Below, piece by piece: positions 17,570 through 27,425 of a stretch of DNA of 36,761 nucleotides; positions within the stretch are counted from its first letter, which is position 1, and every line of letters begins with the position of its first letter. The stretch lies in contig JADHYM010000013.1 in NCBI GenBank assembly GCA_016782445.1, positions 1-36,761 of the forward strand, given 5' to 3'. Under the pieces are notes generated by a model. That model saw nothing but the letters and a program-made list of their open reading frames with translations. It was not told where the DNA came from and made no database searches. The position numbers and the translations under genes were made by a program. The stretch is from Candidatus Omnitrophota bacterium. GTDB lineage: Bacteria > Omnitrophota > Gorgyraeia > JABMRN01 > RBG-13-46-9.

Positions 17570-19618
17570 ATGCCAAAAAAAATTACCATAGCCCTCGCCG
17601 GAAATCCAAATTCCGGGAAAACTACCATATTCAATAACCTCACCGGCTCTCGACAGCATGTGGGTAACTATCCAGGCGTAACAGTTGAGAAAAAAGAAGG
17701 CACTCTTTTATATAAAGGATACACTATACATGTCGTGGACCTTCCCGGCACTTATGGCCTTACCGCGTATTCAAAAGATGAGCTTATAGCCCGCAATTTT
17801 ATAATCGATGAAAACCCAGACGTCGTAATAGATATTATCGACTCATCAAACCTCGAAAGAAACCTTTACCTCACGACGCAATTCATAGATCTCGAGGCAC
17901 CGCTCGTTTTGGCTTTTAACATGCACGACACAGCGGAAAAAGAAGGCCTCTCCATAGATAAAGAAAAACTCTCGGAGCTTCTGGGAAGCCCCATAGTCTT
18001 TACGGTCGGTAATAAAAAACTCGGCATGAGCGAGCTTCTCGACGAGGCGATAAATGTGGCAGAGAGAAAAACACCGCTCGAGGGCACGATAGTTCGCTAC
18101 GGCAGAGAGATCAGGGAAGAGATCGTACATCTTGAAAGCGTGATCGCGGAAGAAGAATCCCTTATCGGAAAATATTCCTCGAGGTGGCTCGCGATAAAAC
18201 TTCTCGACGGCGACAGGGACGTAAGAAAAAAAATAGAAAAATCCACCCAAGGCCGGGAAATACTGGAAAAAGCGGGAAAAAGCGCCTCTCACATAAAAAG
18301 CATTTTCGGGGACCCGTCCGAGGCGGTCATGGCGGAACGGCGTTACGGGTTCATAAGCGGCGCCGTGAGCGAGGCTGCCAGGCGCACTATCGAGACGCGC
18401 CATAGCGTTTCGGACGCTATAGATAAGGTTCTCCTCAACAAAGTTCTGGGGCTTCCCATTTTCTTCGTTGTAGTGTGGGCGATGTTTAAGGTTACATTCA
18501 GTTTGAGCGCTCCCATGATGCGCTTGATCGAAAGAGCGCAGGCGTTTCTGGGAGGCCTTGTAAGCGTGGTTTTGCCCGGAGAGGGAACCTTAGAATCTCT
18601 TATTGTAGATGGGGTCATAGCAGGAGTAGGAAGCGTTCTTGTTTTCGCGCCGGTTATATTTCTTTTATTTCTGGTTATGGCTCTCCTGGAGGACTCCGGT
18701 TACATGGCGCGCGCAGCGTTTCTCATGGATGGATTTATGCACAAAATAGGGCTGCACGGCAGGTCCTTTATACCCATGCTTCTCGGGTTTGGCTGTAATG
18801 TTCCGGCTATAATGGCGACGCGCACGATAGAGGACAGACAGGATAGGTTCGTTACAATTCTCATAAACCCTTTCATGAGCTGTGGCGCAAGGCTTCCTAT
18901 ATACGCGTTATTCATAGGTGCGTTTTTCCAGGAAAAAATAGCGGGAAATGTCCTTTTCGGAATATATTTTATCGGAATAGTCATAGCGATCATAACAGCG
19001 AAACTGTTCAGACGGTACATATTCAAGGGTGAAACAGCCTCTTTTGTCATGGAGCTGCCTCCCTACAGGATGCCTACTGCAAAAGGGATCTTTACGCACA
19101 TGTGGGAAAGGGGTTATCTTTACCTTAAAAAAGCAGGGACAATAATTTTTGTAGGTTCGATCGTGCTGTGGCTTTTGAGCCATTTTCCATCCGGAACAAT
19201 GGAAACAAGCTACGCGGGGGCTATGGGGAAGAAAATTACGCCCATATTTAAGCCGCTCGGATTTGATAGCTGGAAGGTTACCACAGGCCTCATGGCCGGT
19301 TTTATAGGCAAGGAAAACATGGTAGCAACGCTCGGGATACTTTATTCTGACAAAAATGTCCCTGGCGAAGGAGACTCACTAAGGGATAGCATACAGAGCG
19401 CCAGAAAGCCCGACGGAGATAAGCTCTTTACGCCGTTAAGCGCATTTGCGCTCATGGTGTTTGTTCTTTTATACGCGCCGTGCATAGCTGTCTTTGCCGC
19501 GATAAGAGTAGAGACAAATTCGTTGCTGTGGCCGGTCTTTATGCTTTTTTATACGACGGCCGTTGCGTGGATAGCATCATTTATCGTGTACCAGGTCGGA
19601 AGATCCCTCGGGTTTTAA
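17570..19618 (+). CDS. feoB: Ferrous iron transport protein B
   Basis: ALAGNPNSGKTTIFNNLTGSRQHVGNYPGVTVEKKEG, DLPGTYGLTAYSKDE, LGFGCNVPAIMATRTI; start chosen at 17570. Confidence 0.97.
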   Translation: MPKKITIALAGNPNSGKTTIFNNLTGSRQHVGNYPGVTVEKKEGTLLYKGYTIHVVDLPGTYGLTAYSKDELIARNFIIDENPDVVIDIIDSSNLERNLYLTTQFIDLEAPLVLAFNMHDTAEKEGLSIDKEKLSELLGSPIVFTVGNKKLGMSELLDEAINVAERKTPLEGTIVRYGREIREEIVHLESVIAEEESLIGKYSSRWLAIKLLDGDRDVRKKIEKSTQGREILEKAGKSASHIKSIFGDPSEAVMAERRYGFISGAVSEAARRTIETRHSVSDAIDKVLLNKVLGLPIFFVVVWAMFKVTFSLSAPMMRLIERAQAFLGGLVSVVLPGEGTLESLIVDGVIAGVGSVLVFAPVIFLLFLVMALLEDSGYMARAAFLMDGFMHKIGLHGRSFIPMLLGFGCNVPAIMATRTIEDRQDRFVTILINPFMSCGARLPIYALFIGAFFQEKIAGNVLFGIYFIGIVIAIITAKLFRRYIFKGETASFVMELPPYRMPTAKGIFTHMWERGYLYLKKAGTIIFVGSIVLWLLSHFPSGTMETSYAGAMGKKITPIFKPLGFDSWKVTTGLMAGFIGKENMVATLGILYSDKNVPGEGDSLRDSIQSARKPDGDKLFTPLSAFALMVFVLLYAPCIAVFAAIRVETNSLLWPVFMLFYTTAVAWIASFIVYQVGRSLGF

Positions 19619-20338
19619 CTGCAAATACTCGTCCTTTATGCGGCTTGCGCTGTTGAAAATATTGGTTTTTATATAAGGATAGTCTCTCTCCACAGAGTTA
19701 AGAAACTCTTTCATAAGTTTGCGTTTGGAATCCTGCGAAAAAGGACACCTACAAAGCTGGGAAGGAAAATTGTTTTCCTTCGCGAACTTCCGCGTCATTT
19801 TTTCTTCAACACAACAAAGAGGCCTTATGATTACAATGGCTCCTTTAAAAAGTTCCTGGCGGGGGTTCATACTTGCGAATTCGCCGTGGAAAAATATGTT
19901 CAAAAGCGTGGTCTCGACTATGTCGTCTTTATGATGCCCGAGCGCTATCTTGGTGCAGCCGAGCTCTTTGGCCGTTTCAAACAAAGCCTTTCTCCTGTTC
20001 CACGAACACCAGAAGCAGTTGGTCTTGCCCTCTTTGTCTAGAACGCGGATTTCTTTTATTCGATAGGTTACTTCGAGTTTTTCGAACAATTTCTCCAGAG
20101 TTTCCGCATGAACGCAAGCCGCGCACCTGGTATCTGTCCTGACATGCGCGCAAAGAAGGTCGTATTTTACCGGCGACCAGCGTTGTCTTTCCCGAAGAAG
20201 CTTAAGAAGCGTCAGGCTGTCTTTTCCCCCAGAAACACCGACGAGGATACGGTCGCCATCGCGGATCATGTCATAATCACCGATGGCCTTACCGATCCTT
20301 CTCGAAATATAATGCCCTGTTTTCGTAAATTTAGTCAT
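19577..20338 (-). CDS. ttcA: TtcA-family PP-loop tRNA 2-thiocytidine biosynthesis-like protein
   Basis: VGVSGGKDSLTLLKLL, TNCFWCSWNRRKALFETA, LGHHKDDIVETTLLNIFFHGEF. Confidence 0.88.
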   Translation of the reverse strand: MTKFTKTGHYISRRIGKAIGDYDMIRDGDRILVGVSGGKDSLTLLKLLRERQRWSPVKYDLLCAHVRTDTRCAACVHAETLEKLFEKLEVTYRIKEIRVLDKEGKTNCFWCSWNRRKALFETAKELGCTKIALGHHKDDIVETTLLNIFFHGEFASMNPRQELFKGAIVIIRPLCCVEEKMTRKFAKENNFPSQLCRCPFSQDSKRKLMKEFLNSVERDYPYIKTNIFNSASRIKDEYLQLKPEGSSDLVHDK

Positions 20339-20399
20339 CGTTATCCCATAATGTAGCACAACTTCTTCGTTGCCACAAGTACTCTCGAGTTGAATGTAT

Positions 20400-20533
20400 A
20401 GGCTTCCGAACCGCGCCTACCTCGCTGCTCACCCCATCTATTGTGATAAAATCTCAAAAGGTCGCTGGCGAGGGTGTAAACTCAAGTGTATGGCGCAAAA
20501 GTTCGCCGCTCGGCAGGCGCGCCTCGGAAGCCT
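20400..20533. repeat. Intergenic unit bounded by imperfect 22-bp inverted repeats
   Basis: aggcttccgaaccgcgcctacc (20400-20421) vs ggcaggcgcgcctcggaagcct (20512-20533), 19/22 complementary; nested CCTCGC/GCGAGG. Confidence 0.5.
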
Positions 20534-20536
20534 AAC

Positions 20537-20569
20537 AACCCATTCCCAAGCCTGGTTTGGGAATGGGTT
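20537..20569. repeat. Dispersed palindromic repeat family, copy B
   Basis: AACCCATTCCCAA-gcctggt-TTGGGAATGGGTT. Confidence 0.75.
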
Positions 20570-20679
20570 CATTTTGAAGAGTGAGAAAAAGGCGCGCATC
20601 CTTTTTCGAACGTCAAGCGAAAGAAATGCCCGTAACCCTCTTATTAATCAAGCTGCTTTAAAAAGGGGCGAGTTTTAGA

Positions 20680-20708
20680 TTGACTTGCAGAGCGGCGAGG
20701 AGTAATAT
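20680..20708 (+). promoter_or_regulatory. Sigma70-type promoter of antiporter gene
   Basis: TTGACT, 17 bp, TAATAT; -10 ends 9 nt before ATG 20718. Confidence 0.5.
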
Positions 20709-20717
20709 AAAAAAATT

Positions 20718-22379
20718 ATGGCACATTTCAATATTAATATACTACTACTTCTGGGCCTTGCTATTTTTGGCGGCATGGTCGGCGGGAGGCTTTTTCAGAA
20801 GCTTAAAATACCGCAGGTCGTCGGCTACATTATAATAGGTATAATAATAGGCGAATCCGGGTTTAAAATCGTAGACGACTCCATTATTATGGCCCTTAGG
20901 CCCTTCAACTATTTCGCGCTCGGTCTTATAGGCTTTATGGTCGGTGGCGAGCTTAAAAAAGAGGCATTTTCAAAATATGGGAAGAATTTTTTAAGTATAC
21001 TCATATGCGAGGGGCTGGGCCCCTTTATACTCGTAAGCCTATTTATATCGCTGGCCGGCATATTTTTTCTAAAGTCCGTACCCGCTGCGATAGCACTCGC
21101 TCTTCTTCTGGGCGCCATAGCCTCTGCCACTGACCCGGCGAGCACGGTCTCGGTTTTAAAGGAGTACAAAACGCGTGGGCCCTTGACCACAAATATTATC
21201 GGGATAGTGGCGCTCGATGACGGCCTGGCGCTCTTACTTTTTTCCATAGCCGCGAGTGTTGCAAGCGCATTGATGGGCCGCGGAGGTGAAGGCTACATGG
21301 GCGCTTTATTTACGCCTTTCTACGAAATAGCAGGCGCAATTTTCATCGGAGGCATTTCAGGCCTCGGCCTATCAAAAATAATCCAGAAATACGACGAAAA
21401 AGAAAGAATTTTGGCATTTTCCATAGGGACGGTGCTTCTTGTTGTGGGATTGGCGCTTGCAACGGGTGTCAGCATGATCCTGGCGACGATGACTCTGGGC
21501 ATAGTCATGGTAAATATAAGACCGCACAAGAGCAAGGAAGCGTTTCGTCTCGTCGACGGATTTACGCCGCCAATATATGTTCTTTTCTTTGTTCTTGTGG
21601 GTGCGCAGCTTCATTTGCGCTATATGACGCCGATAGTTATCGGCCTTGCTGTGATTTATATTGTTTTTACCATAGTCGGCAAAATGGCCGGAGCGTATAT
21701 AGGCGGATGGATTTCTCGTTCTCCGAAAAGCGTAACGCGTTATCTCCCCTTTGCGCTTTTCAGCCAGGCCGGCATTGCAATCGGCTTATCGATTCTCGCG
21801 GCCCAATATTTTCCCGGGCCCCTGGGCACTACCCTGATAGTTATCATAACGGCTACCACATTCGTTACGCAGCTCATAGGCCCGGCTTTTGTCAAATTTG
21901 CGGTTACAAAAGCGCAAGAAGTAGGCCTTAATATTACCGAGGAAGACATAATAAAAGAGAGTAGAGTCAAAGACGTAATGGATAAGAATCCACCGCTCAT
22001 ATATGCGAACATGAAGCTCTCAGATATCCTTAGGATTTTTAGCGAGGACGACCGGCTATATTACACGGTCATAAATAAGGACAAAAAATTAGAAGGTATC
22101 ATAACGATTGAAGGCATAAAAAATACTTTTCTCGAGACGGACAGTGGCGGGCTTATTCTGGCGCATGACCTCATGGAGCCGGCCTCAGGGAGCGTTACAG
22201 AGAACCTGCCTTTGGCCGAAGCCACCGACGCCTTGAATCATTATGATACGGACTACATGCCTGTCGTTGATCCAAGCGGCAGGGTGGAAGGCGCTATCTA
22301 TAAGCGGCAGATCAACAAGTTTATTTCAACTAAAATAATCGAGCTCCGGGAGAAAGTCGAATTCCTGGACGCGCAGTGA
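20718..22379 (+). CDS. CPA2-type cation/proton antiporter with C-terminal CBS domain pair
   Basis: Multi-TM, LKIPQVVGYIIIGIIIGESGF, SATDPASTVSVLKEYKTRGPLT; C-terminal VKDVMDKNPPLIYANMKLSDILRIF CBS repeats. Confidence 0.9.
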   Translation: MAHFNINILLLLGLAIFGGMVGGRLFQKLKIPQVVGYIIIGIIIGESGFKIVDDSIIMALRPFNYFALGLIGFMVGGELKKEAFSKYGKNFLSILICEGLGPFILVSLFISLAGIFFLKSVPAAIALALLLGAIASATDPASTVSVLKEYKTRGPLTTNIIGIVALDDGLALLLFSIAASVASALMGRGGEGYMGALFTPFYEIAGAIFIGGISGLGLSKIIQKYDEKERILAFSIGTVLLVVGLALATGVSMILATMTLGIVMVNIRPHKSKEAFRLVDGFTPPIYVLFFVLVGAQLHLRYMTPIVIGLAVIYIVFTIVGKMAGAYIGGWISRSPKSVTRYLPFALFSQAGIAIGLSILAAQYFPGPLGTTLIVIITATTFVTQLIGPAFVKFAVTKAQEVGLNITEEDIIKESRVKDVMDKNPPLIYANMKLSDILRIFSEDDRLYYTVINKDKKLEGIITIEGIKNTFLETDSGGLILAHDLMEPASGSVTENLPLAEATDALNHYDTDYMPVVDPSGRVEGAIYKRQINKFISTKIIELREKVEFLDAQ

Positions 22380-22390
22380 CAGGTGATAAA

Positions 22391-23578
22391 ATGAAAAGAA
22401 AAAGAGTTTATCTTGATCACAACGCGACGACGCCCATTCATCCGGAGGTTAAAAAAGCCATAGAGCGATCCTTTGATAATTTCGGCAACCCTTCGAGTTT
22501 GCATTACGAGGGCCGCCGCGCGCGCGCGTCTATCGAACGCGCGAGAGCGGACATCGCCTCTTTTATAGGCGCCTCTCCGGAAGAGATAACATTTACCGGT
22601 TCAGGCTCCGAGGCCAACAACACAATTCTCTCCATGTTTGTTTGCCCTGCCATGTCGTGCACTTATCATGCAGAAGGCAGAAATGCCATCGTGACGACGT
22701 CCATAGAGCATCCCTGCATTCTCGAGACTGCCAGATGCCTTATGGACAAGGGCATAAAGGTTTTATATCTCGGAGTGGATAAATTCGGAAAGATAAAAAT
22801 GGAGGACCTGAGAAAAATCCTGGAGACAAAAAATGTAGGGCTTGTTTCCATCATGATGGCCAATAACGAGATAGGTACTATCCAGGACATAAACCAGATC
22901 GCAAAAATAGTCCATGAAAAAGGAGCGCTCTTTCATACGGACGCGGTCCAGGCCGTCGGGAAAGTGCCTGTAAATGTCAGGGAACTCGGTGCCGACTTTC
23001 TTACACTTTCGGCGCATAAAATATACGGCCCGAAGGGCGTAGGTGCGATGTACGTGAAAAAAGGGATTCCTTTCTGCCCTCTGATACGCGGCGGGCACCA
23101 GGAAAAAGGCCGCAGGGCCGGAACCGAGAACACTCTTGGCATAATAGGTTTTGGGGAGGCCGTTCGAATGCGGAAAAAGGAAATGGCCGCCGAAGAAAAA
23201 AGGCTCGCTAAATTCAAGGAAACCCTTAAAAAGGGGATAGAAGAGAAAATACAGGATGTCCTGTTTAACGGGCACCCCGCTGATTCTCTCGCGAGTACCC
23301 TAAACGTTTCATTCAGGGGCGCCGAGGGAGAGGCGATACTTCTTTATCTCGACATGGAGGGAATAGCTGTATCTACGGGCTCGGCCTGCGCTTCGGGTTC
23401 GCTTGACCCATCGCACGTTCTTCTGGCGACAGGGATCGCGGCCGAAGAAGCGCACGGTTCGATACGCATCAGCATGGGTCGGGGCACGACAGCAGGTGAC
23501 ATAAAATACGTGCTTAAGATTTTGCCGAAGGTAATAGCGAAAGTCCGCGGCATGTCGACGGCGTATACCAATAAATAA
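22391..23578 (+). CDS. nifS: Cysteine desulfurase
   Basis: VYLDHNATTPIHPEV, HTDAVQAVGKVPV, LSAHKIYGPKGVGAMYV, STGSACASGSLDPSHVL; start chosen at 22391. Confidence 0.95.
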   Translation: MKRKRVYLDHNATTPIHPEVKKAIERSFDNFGNPSSLHYEGRRARASIERARADIASFIGASPEEITFTGSGSEANNTILSMFVCPAMSCTYHAEGRNAIVTTSIEHPCILETARCLMDKGIKVLYLGVDKFGKIKMEDLRKILETKNVGLVSIMMANNEIGTIQDINQIAKIVHEKGALFHTDAVQAVGKVPVNVRELGADFLTLSAHKIYGPKGVGAMYVKKGIPFCPLIRGGHQEKGRRAGTENTLGIIGFGEAVRMRKKEMAAEEKRLAKFKETLKKGIEEKIQDVLFNGHPADSLASTLNVSFRGAEGEAILLYLDMEGIAVSTGSACASGSLDPSHVLLATGIAAEEAHGSIRISMGRGTTAGDIKYVLKILPKVIAKVRGMSTAYTNK

Positions 23579-23604
23579 AAAATCGAAAAGGAAATATAAA
23601 AAAT

Positions 23605-24201
23605 ATGGAATGGATATATAGCGATAAAGCAAAAGAGCATTTTACTAATCCCCGGAACGCCTTAAAGGAAAAAGAGCGCTTTGAAGACGATGGCAAGGGT
23701 ACGGTCGGAAATATAAAGTGCGGGGACGAGATGCTTGTAGCGATAAAAGTCGATAAAAAAAAGAATATCATAACCGACTGCAAGTGGAAAACTTATGGGT
23801 GCGCAAGCGCCATAGCGAGTACGTCTGTTATGTCGGAAATGGTGAAGGGAATGCCTATTGAGAAGGCGTACCATATCTCGCCCAAGGATATTACAAAAGA
23901 ACTCGGCGGGCTCCCGGAACATAAAATACATTGCTCGGTTCTCGGTGATAAGGCGCTACGGGCCGCCATTGACGACTATTACAGAAGAAACGGCATGGAA
24001 GAAAAAATAGAAAAAGAAAATGCGAAAATAGTGTGCCAGTGCATGAATGTCACGGATAAGGAAATCGAGCATGCTGTTCTGGAAGGCGTCAGGACTTTAT
24101 TCGAGCTGCAGGAGCGAACGAAACTCGGTACTGTATGCGGGCAGTGTAAGGAGGAAGCCACGCGGCTTTTGAACGAATACATCCGCAAACACTTTAAGTA
24201 A
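23605..24201 (+). CDS. nifU: NifU-like Fe-S scaffold (IscU domain plus BFD-like [2Fe-2S] domain)
   Basis: GNIKCGDEM, YGCASAIASTSVMSEM, KIHCSVLGDKAL; then VCQCMNVTDKEIEHAV...GTVCGQCKEEA. Confidence 0.95.
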   Translation: MEWIYSDKAKEHFTNPRNALKEKERFEDDGKGTVGNIKCGDEMLVAIKVDKKKNIITDCKWKTYGCASAIASTSVMSEMVKGMPIEKAYHISPKDITKELGGLPEHKIHCSVLGDKALRAAIDDYYRRNGMEEKIEKENAKIVCQCMNVTDKEIEHAVLEGVRTLFELQERTKLGTVCGQCKEEATRLLNEYIRKHFK

Positions 24202-25231
24202 GCAGTTCTTTCGCGTAATTAATAAGCAAGTTTTTATATTTAGAAGACAAGGCCGAGGACATAATCAAACCCTCGGCTTTTTTAATGTAGCGCTCGATCT
24301 CTTGTGTGGCGTATTCAAGTGAGCCGTATCGTGTTAAGATCCGGCGCAGCTTAAGAAGGTCGCGCATTTTAGCGTTTTTCTTGGCAAGCATGCGTTTTAT
24401 AGTCAATTTATCATTTTTGGAAGCGCTATGAAATGCGTGCCACAAAAGTAGCGTGAGCTTGCCCTCTTTCAGGTCGGTGAGCGGCGACTTGCCGGTATGT
24501 TTTTGTTCCCCGAATATCCCGAGTATATCGTCCCGTATCTGGAAGGCCCTTCCTGTGAACAGGCCGCCCTTAAAAAGGCGCTCTGACTGTAGTTTTGATG
24601 CGCCGCCAAGAGTAGCGCCTATCACGAGCGGAGATGCGAAAGAATAAGAAGCGGTTTTAAGGTCGTAAACAGCTTCTATATCGCTTTTTGATATACGCGT
24701 GATACCCTTAAGCGTGTACAAAAGTTCCGCGCCTTCCCCAAGACCGGTGAGGGCCGTTGCGCGAATGAATTTTTCGAGGGCCCTTTCCTTGCGGGCGGAG
24801 TTTTCGCGAATGGATAAAAAGGTGTCTATCGCCAGGGCGTACATTATATCTCCTATGACAATGGCGAGATCCTCGCCCGTGAATTTAGCGTGCCTCTTTT
24901 TTTTCAGGTACCTAGCGAGTCTTTTATGAAGCGATGGCCTTCCGCGCCGCGCCGGCGACCTATCAATTATATCGTCATGGATTATAAGAAAATCATGCAG
25001 GAGCTCAAGAGAAAGCGCTGTTCTGTATAGTCCCGGAGCCTCATATTTGGCGAAGCCCTTATATGCGAGCACGAGGAAAATCGGCCTTAGACGCTTGCCC
25101 TTTCCGAGCGCGAAGAGACGCATTTCTTTCGAAATTAAGGAAGAGATCGCGGGTATAGAATAGCGCCTGTCAAGGTACCGCAAGGTGCGGGGAAGTTCCC
25201 GCTCAATTTTATTTTTTATTTGGATAATCAT
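24194..25231 (-). CDS. Polyprenyl (geranylgeranyl/farnesyl-type) diphosphate synthase
   Basis: ELLHDFLIIHDDIIDRSPARRG and GRAFQIRDDILGIFG aspartate motifs. Confidence 0.93.
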   Translation of the reverse strand: MIIQIKNKIERELPRTLRYLDRRYSIPAISSLISKEMRLFALGKGKRLRPIFLVLAYKGFAKYEAPGLYRTALSLELLHDFLIIHDDIIDRSPARRGRPSLHKRLARYLKKKRHAKFTGEDLAIVIGDIMYALAIDTFLSIRENSARKERALEKFIRATALTGLGEGAELLYTLKGITRISKSDIEAVYDLKTASYSFASPLVIGATLGGASKLQSERLFKGGLFTGRAFQIRDDILGIFGEQKHTGKSPLTDLKEGKLTLLLWHAFHSASKNDKLTIKRMLAKKNAKMRDLLKLRRILTRYGSLEYATQEIERYIKKAEGLIMSSALSSKYKNLLINYAKELLT

Positions 25232-25306
25232 GGATTAATGATATCATATATATAATAACGAGACAAACAAAAAGAAATCGGGACAACAAATTATAGGAGT
25301 GTAACA

Positions 25307-26701
25307 ATGAGAAAAAAAATATGCGGAAACACATTATACGCTTTACTTTTTGCTATTGGAATATTTTTAGTTCCTCAGGCGGTTGCCCAGGACGTTGATC
25401 AGGAACTTGATACGGTAAAAAGCGAAATTAAAGAAATAGAAACAAAACAGGCTAAAACAGCCGAAGAGCTTGAGGCAGAAGAAGAAAAAATATACCAGGC
25501 CGAAAAGAAAGCAGAAGAAATAATAGAGAACAAAGAGGACCTCGAGGAACAGGTCAAAATCAAAGAGAAAGAGGCTATGCTTGCCAAGAAAGAGTTGGCC
25601 GTGGCCGAAAGAGAGGCGAAAGCCACAAAGGACCCGGAAACAATTAAAAAAGTAAAAGAACTAAGCGCCAAGGCTGAAAAGCTCAAGAAGGAAACGCTTA
25701 TCTATCAGGACAAGCTTAAAATAGCTACTTCAAAATCCGCTATTGCCCAGCAAAAAATAGAAACCCACAAAAAAGAGATCGAAGAGCTTAAGGCGAATTT
25801 AAACGATTTGCGGATCCGAAAGAACGGCAAAAGAAACTTTTTCGAACAGGCGCTGGTATCCATAGGGATTGTTCTTGTCGGTTTTATAATGTTCCTGCTT
25901 CTTAAGCTTGGCGTCAAGCGGCTAGATGCTTTTCTTTCTAAGGAAAACGAGCTTCGGGAAGACGCAATGACACTGCGCCTGAAGACTTTAGGTAAGCTTA
26001 CAAACTGGCTTGGCGGAATAGCAATTTTTGTGCTTGTACTTTACATGGTTCTTGAAAACCACGGGATAAACGTTGCCCCGCTTCTTGCCGGCGCCGGTAT
26101 AATCGGGTTAGCCTTTGGTTTCGGGGGACAGTATCTTATACGGGACCTCATAAACGGGCTTTTTATCCTTATTGAGGGCCAGTTCCGCATAAATGACGTG
26201 GTTAAAATAAACGAAAACGGTGGCCTTGTAGAGGATATAAATCTACGCATTACGACCCTTAGGGATCTGGCGGGAAGGGTCATTATAATACCGAACGGCG
26301 AGATAAAAACCGTGATAAATTTCACGAGGGGCTATTCGCAGGCGCTTCTCGATATAGGAGTCGCGTACAAGGAAAACGTGGACGAGGTGATGAAGGTTAT
26401 AAAAGGCATCGGCAAAGAAATGCGACAGGATAAGCATTTCGGACGTCTTATATTAGATGACCTTGAGATGTTCGGGGTTGATGACTTCGCGGAATCGCAG
26501 GTAACTATAAAATTTCGCATAAAGACGCTTCCCATAAAGCAATGGGAGGTCATGAGGGAATTCCGTAGGCGCCTGAAGAATAAATTCGATGAGCTTGGAA
26601 TTGAAATCCCATTCCCGCACACGACCGTTTACTGGGGTACAGGAAAAGACAACGAATGGGTAAGGCACTTTGCTAACAAGATAAGCCAGGCGAAAAAATA
26701 A
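25307..26701 (+). CDS. MscS-family mechanosensitive channel with N-terminal signal peptide and coiled coil
   Basis: Signal peptide and coiled coil, then LLAGAGIIGLAFGFGGQYLIRDLINGLFILIEGQFRINDVVKI, PNGEIKTVINFTRGYSQ. Confidence 0.93.
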   Translation: MRKKICGNTLYALLFAIGIFLVPQAVAQDVDQELDTVKSEIKEIETKQAKTAEELEAEEEKIYQAEKKAEEIIENKEDLEEQVKIKEKEAMLAKKELAVAEREAKATKDPETIKKVKELSAKAEKLKKETLIYQDKLKIATSKSAIAQQKIETHKKEIEELKANLNDLRIRKNGKRNFFEQALVSIGIVLVGFIMFLLLKLGVKRLDAFLSKENELREDAMTLRLKTLGKLTNWLGGIAIFVLVLYMVLENHGINVAPLLAGAGIIGLAFGFGGQYLIRDLINGLFILIEGQFRINDVVKINENGGLVEDINLRITTLRDLAGRVIIIPNGEIKTVINFTRGYSQALLDIGVAYKENVDEVMKVIKGIGKEMRQDKHFGRLILDDLEMFGVDDFAESQVTIKFRIKTLPIKQWEVMREFRRRLKNKFDELGIEIPFPHTTVYWGTGKDNEWVRHFANKISQAKK

Positions 26702-26708
26702 ATTTCCA

Positions 26709-27425
26709 ATGTATCTTTACGGAAAAAATTCAGTTCTGGAACGCTTGAAAAGCAACCCGAAAAGTGTCAAAAAAATATTCCTACAGGAAAATTTCAAGGA
26801 CGAAAGGCTATTGAGCGCTGTGCGCGCTTCAAAAATAGCCTGCGAATGGGTCACTGAAAAAGCGCTTCTTAGAATAAAGCGCGCCGATCGGATGCAGGGA
26901 ATCGCCGCTTTAGCCGAAGATTTTCAGTACATGCCGTATCCCGAGCTCCTGGAAAAGGGCCTGCGTGATAAGCTCTCGCTTATCTTTGTTGATAGCCTGA
27001 ACGACCCGCACAATCTGGGATCCATCATAAGAATCGCGGCCTGTTTCAGCGGTTTTGGCGTTGTTATTCCGAAACATAGATCTTGCGAAGTAAACGACAC
27101 TGTCGTGCACGTCTCCTCGGGCGGCGAGAACTTTGTCCCGGTTTCGATGGTCACAAACATATCGGATGCGCTCATAAAGGCGAAAAATAAAAATTACTGG
27201 ATAGTGGGCACAGTTGTCGAAGGCGGGGAGGATATAAATAAAGTATCGCTTCCTTTTCCGCTGTGTTTGGTGCTGGGCTCGGAGGGGGAGGGTATACGCC
27301 ACGGCGTGGAGAAGCGGCTCGAGCTTAAGGTGAGCCTTCCGATGAGAGGGGCAGCACTTTCTTTTAACGTTGCCATGGCTGCAGCCATATTTTGTCATGA
27401 AATCGCAAAACAAAAGCTTACTTAA
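26709..27425 (+). CDS. rlmB: SpoU/TrmH-family RNA 2'-O-methyltransferase (RlmB-like)
   Basis: YGKNSVLERLK, DSLNDPHNLGSIIRIAACFSGFGVVIPKHRS, LVLGSEGEGIR, LPMRGAALSFNVAMAAAI. Confidence 0.93.
   Translation: MYLYGKNSVLERLKSNPKSVKKIFLQENFKDERLLSAVRASKIACEWVTEKALLRIKRADRMQGIAALAEDFQYMPYPELLEKGLRDKLSLIFVDSLNDPHNLGSIIRIAACFSGFGVVIPKHRSCEVNDTVVHVSSGGENFVPVSMVTNISDALIKAKNKNYWIVGTVVEGGEDINKVSLPFPLCLVLGSEGEGIRHGVEKRLELKVSLPMRGAALSFNVAMAAAIFCHEIAKQKLT

Noticed and set aside
17846-18403. 185-aa minus-strand ORF
   Set aside because: Antisense shadow inside feoB
20394-20678. 94-aa plus-strand ORF
   Set aside because: Covers the inverted-repeat and palindrome region; no homology or RBS, better explained as noncoding
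22763-23275. 170-aa minus-strand ORF
   Set aside because: Antisense to nifS with strong conserved motifs
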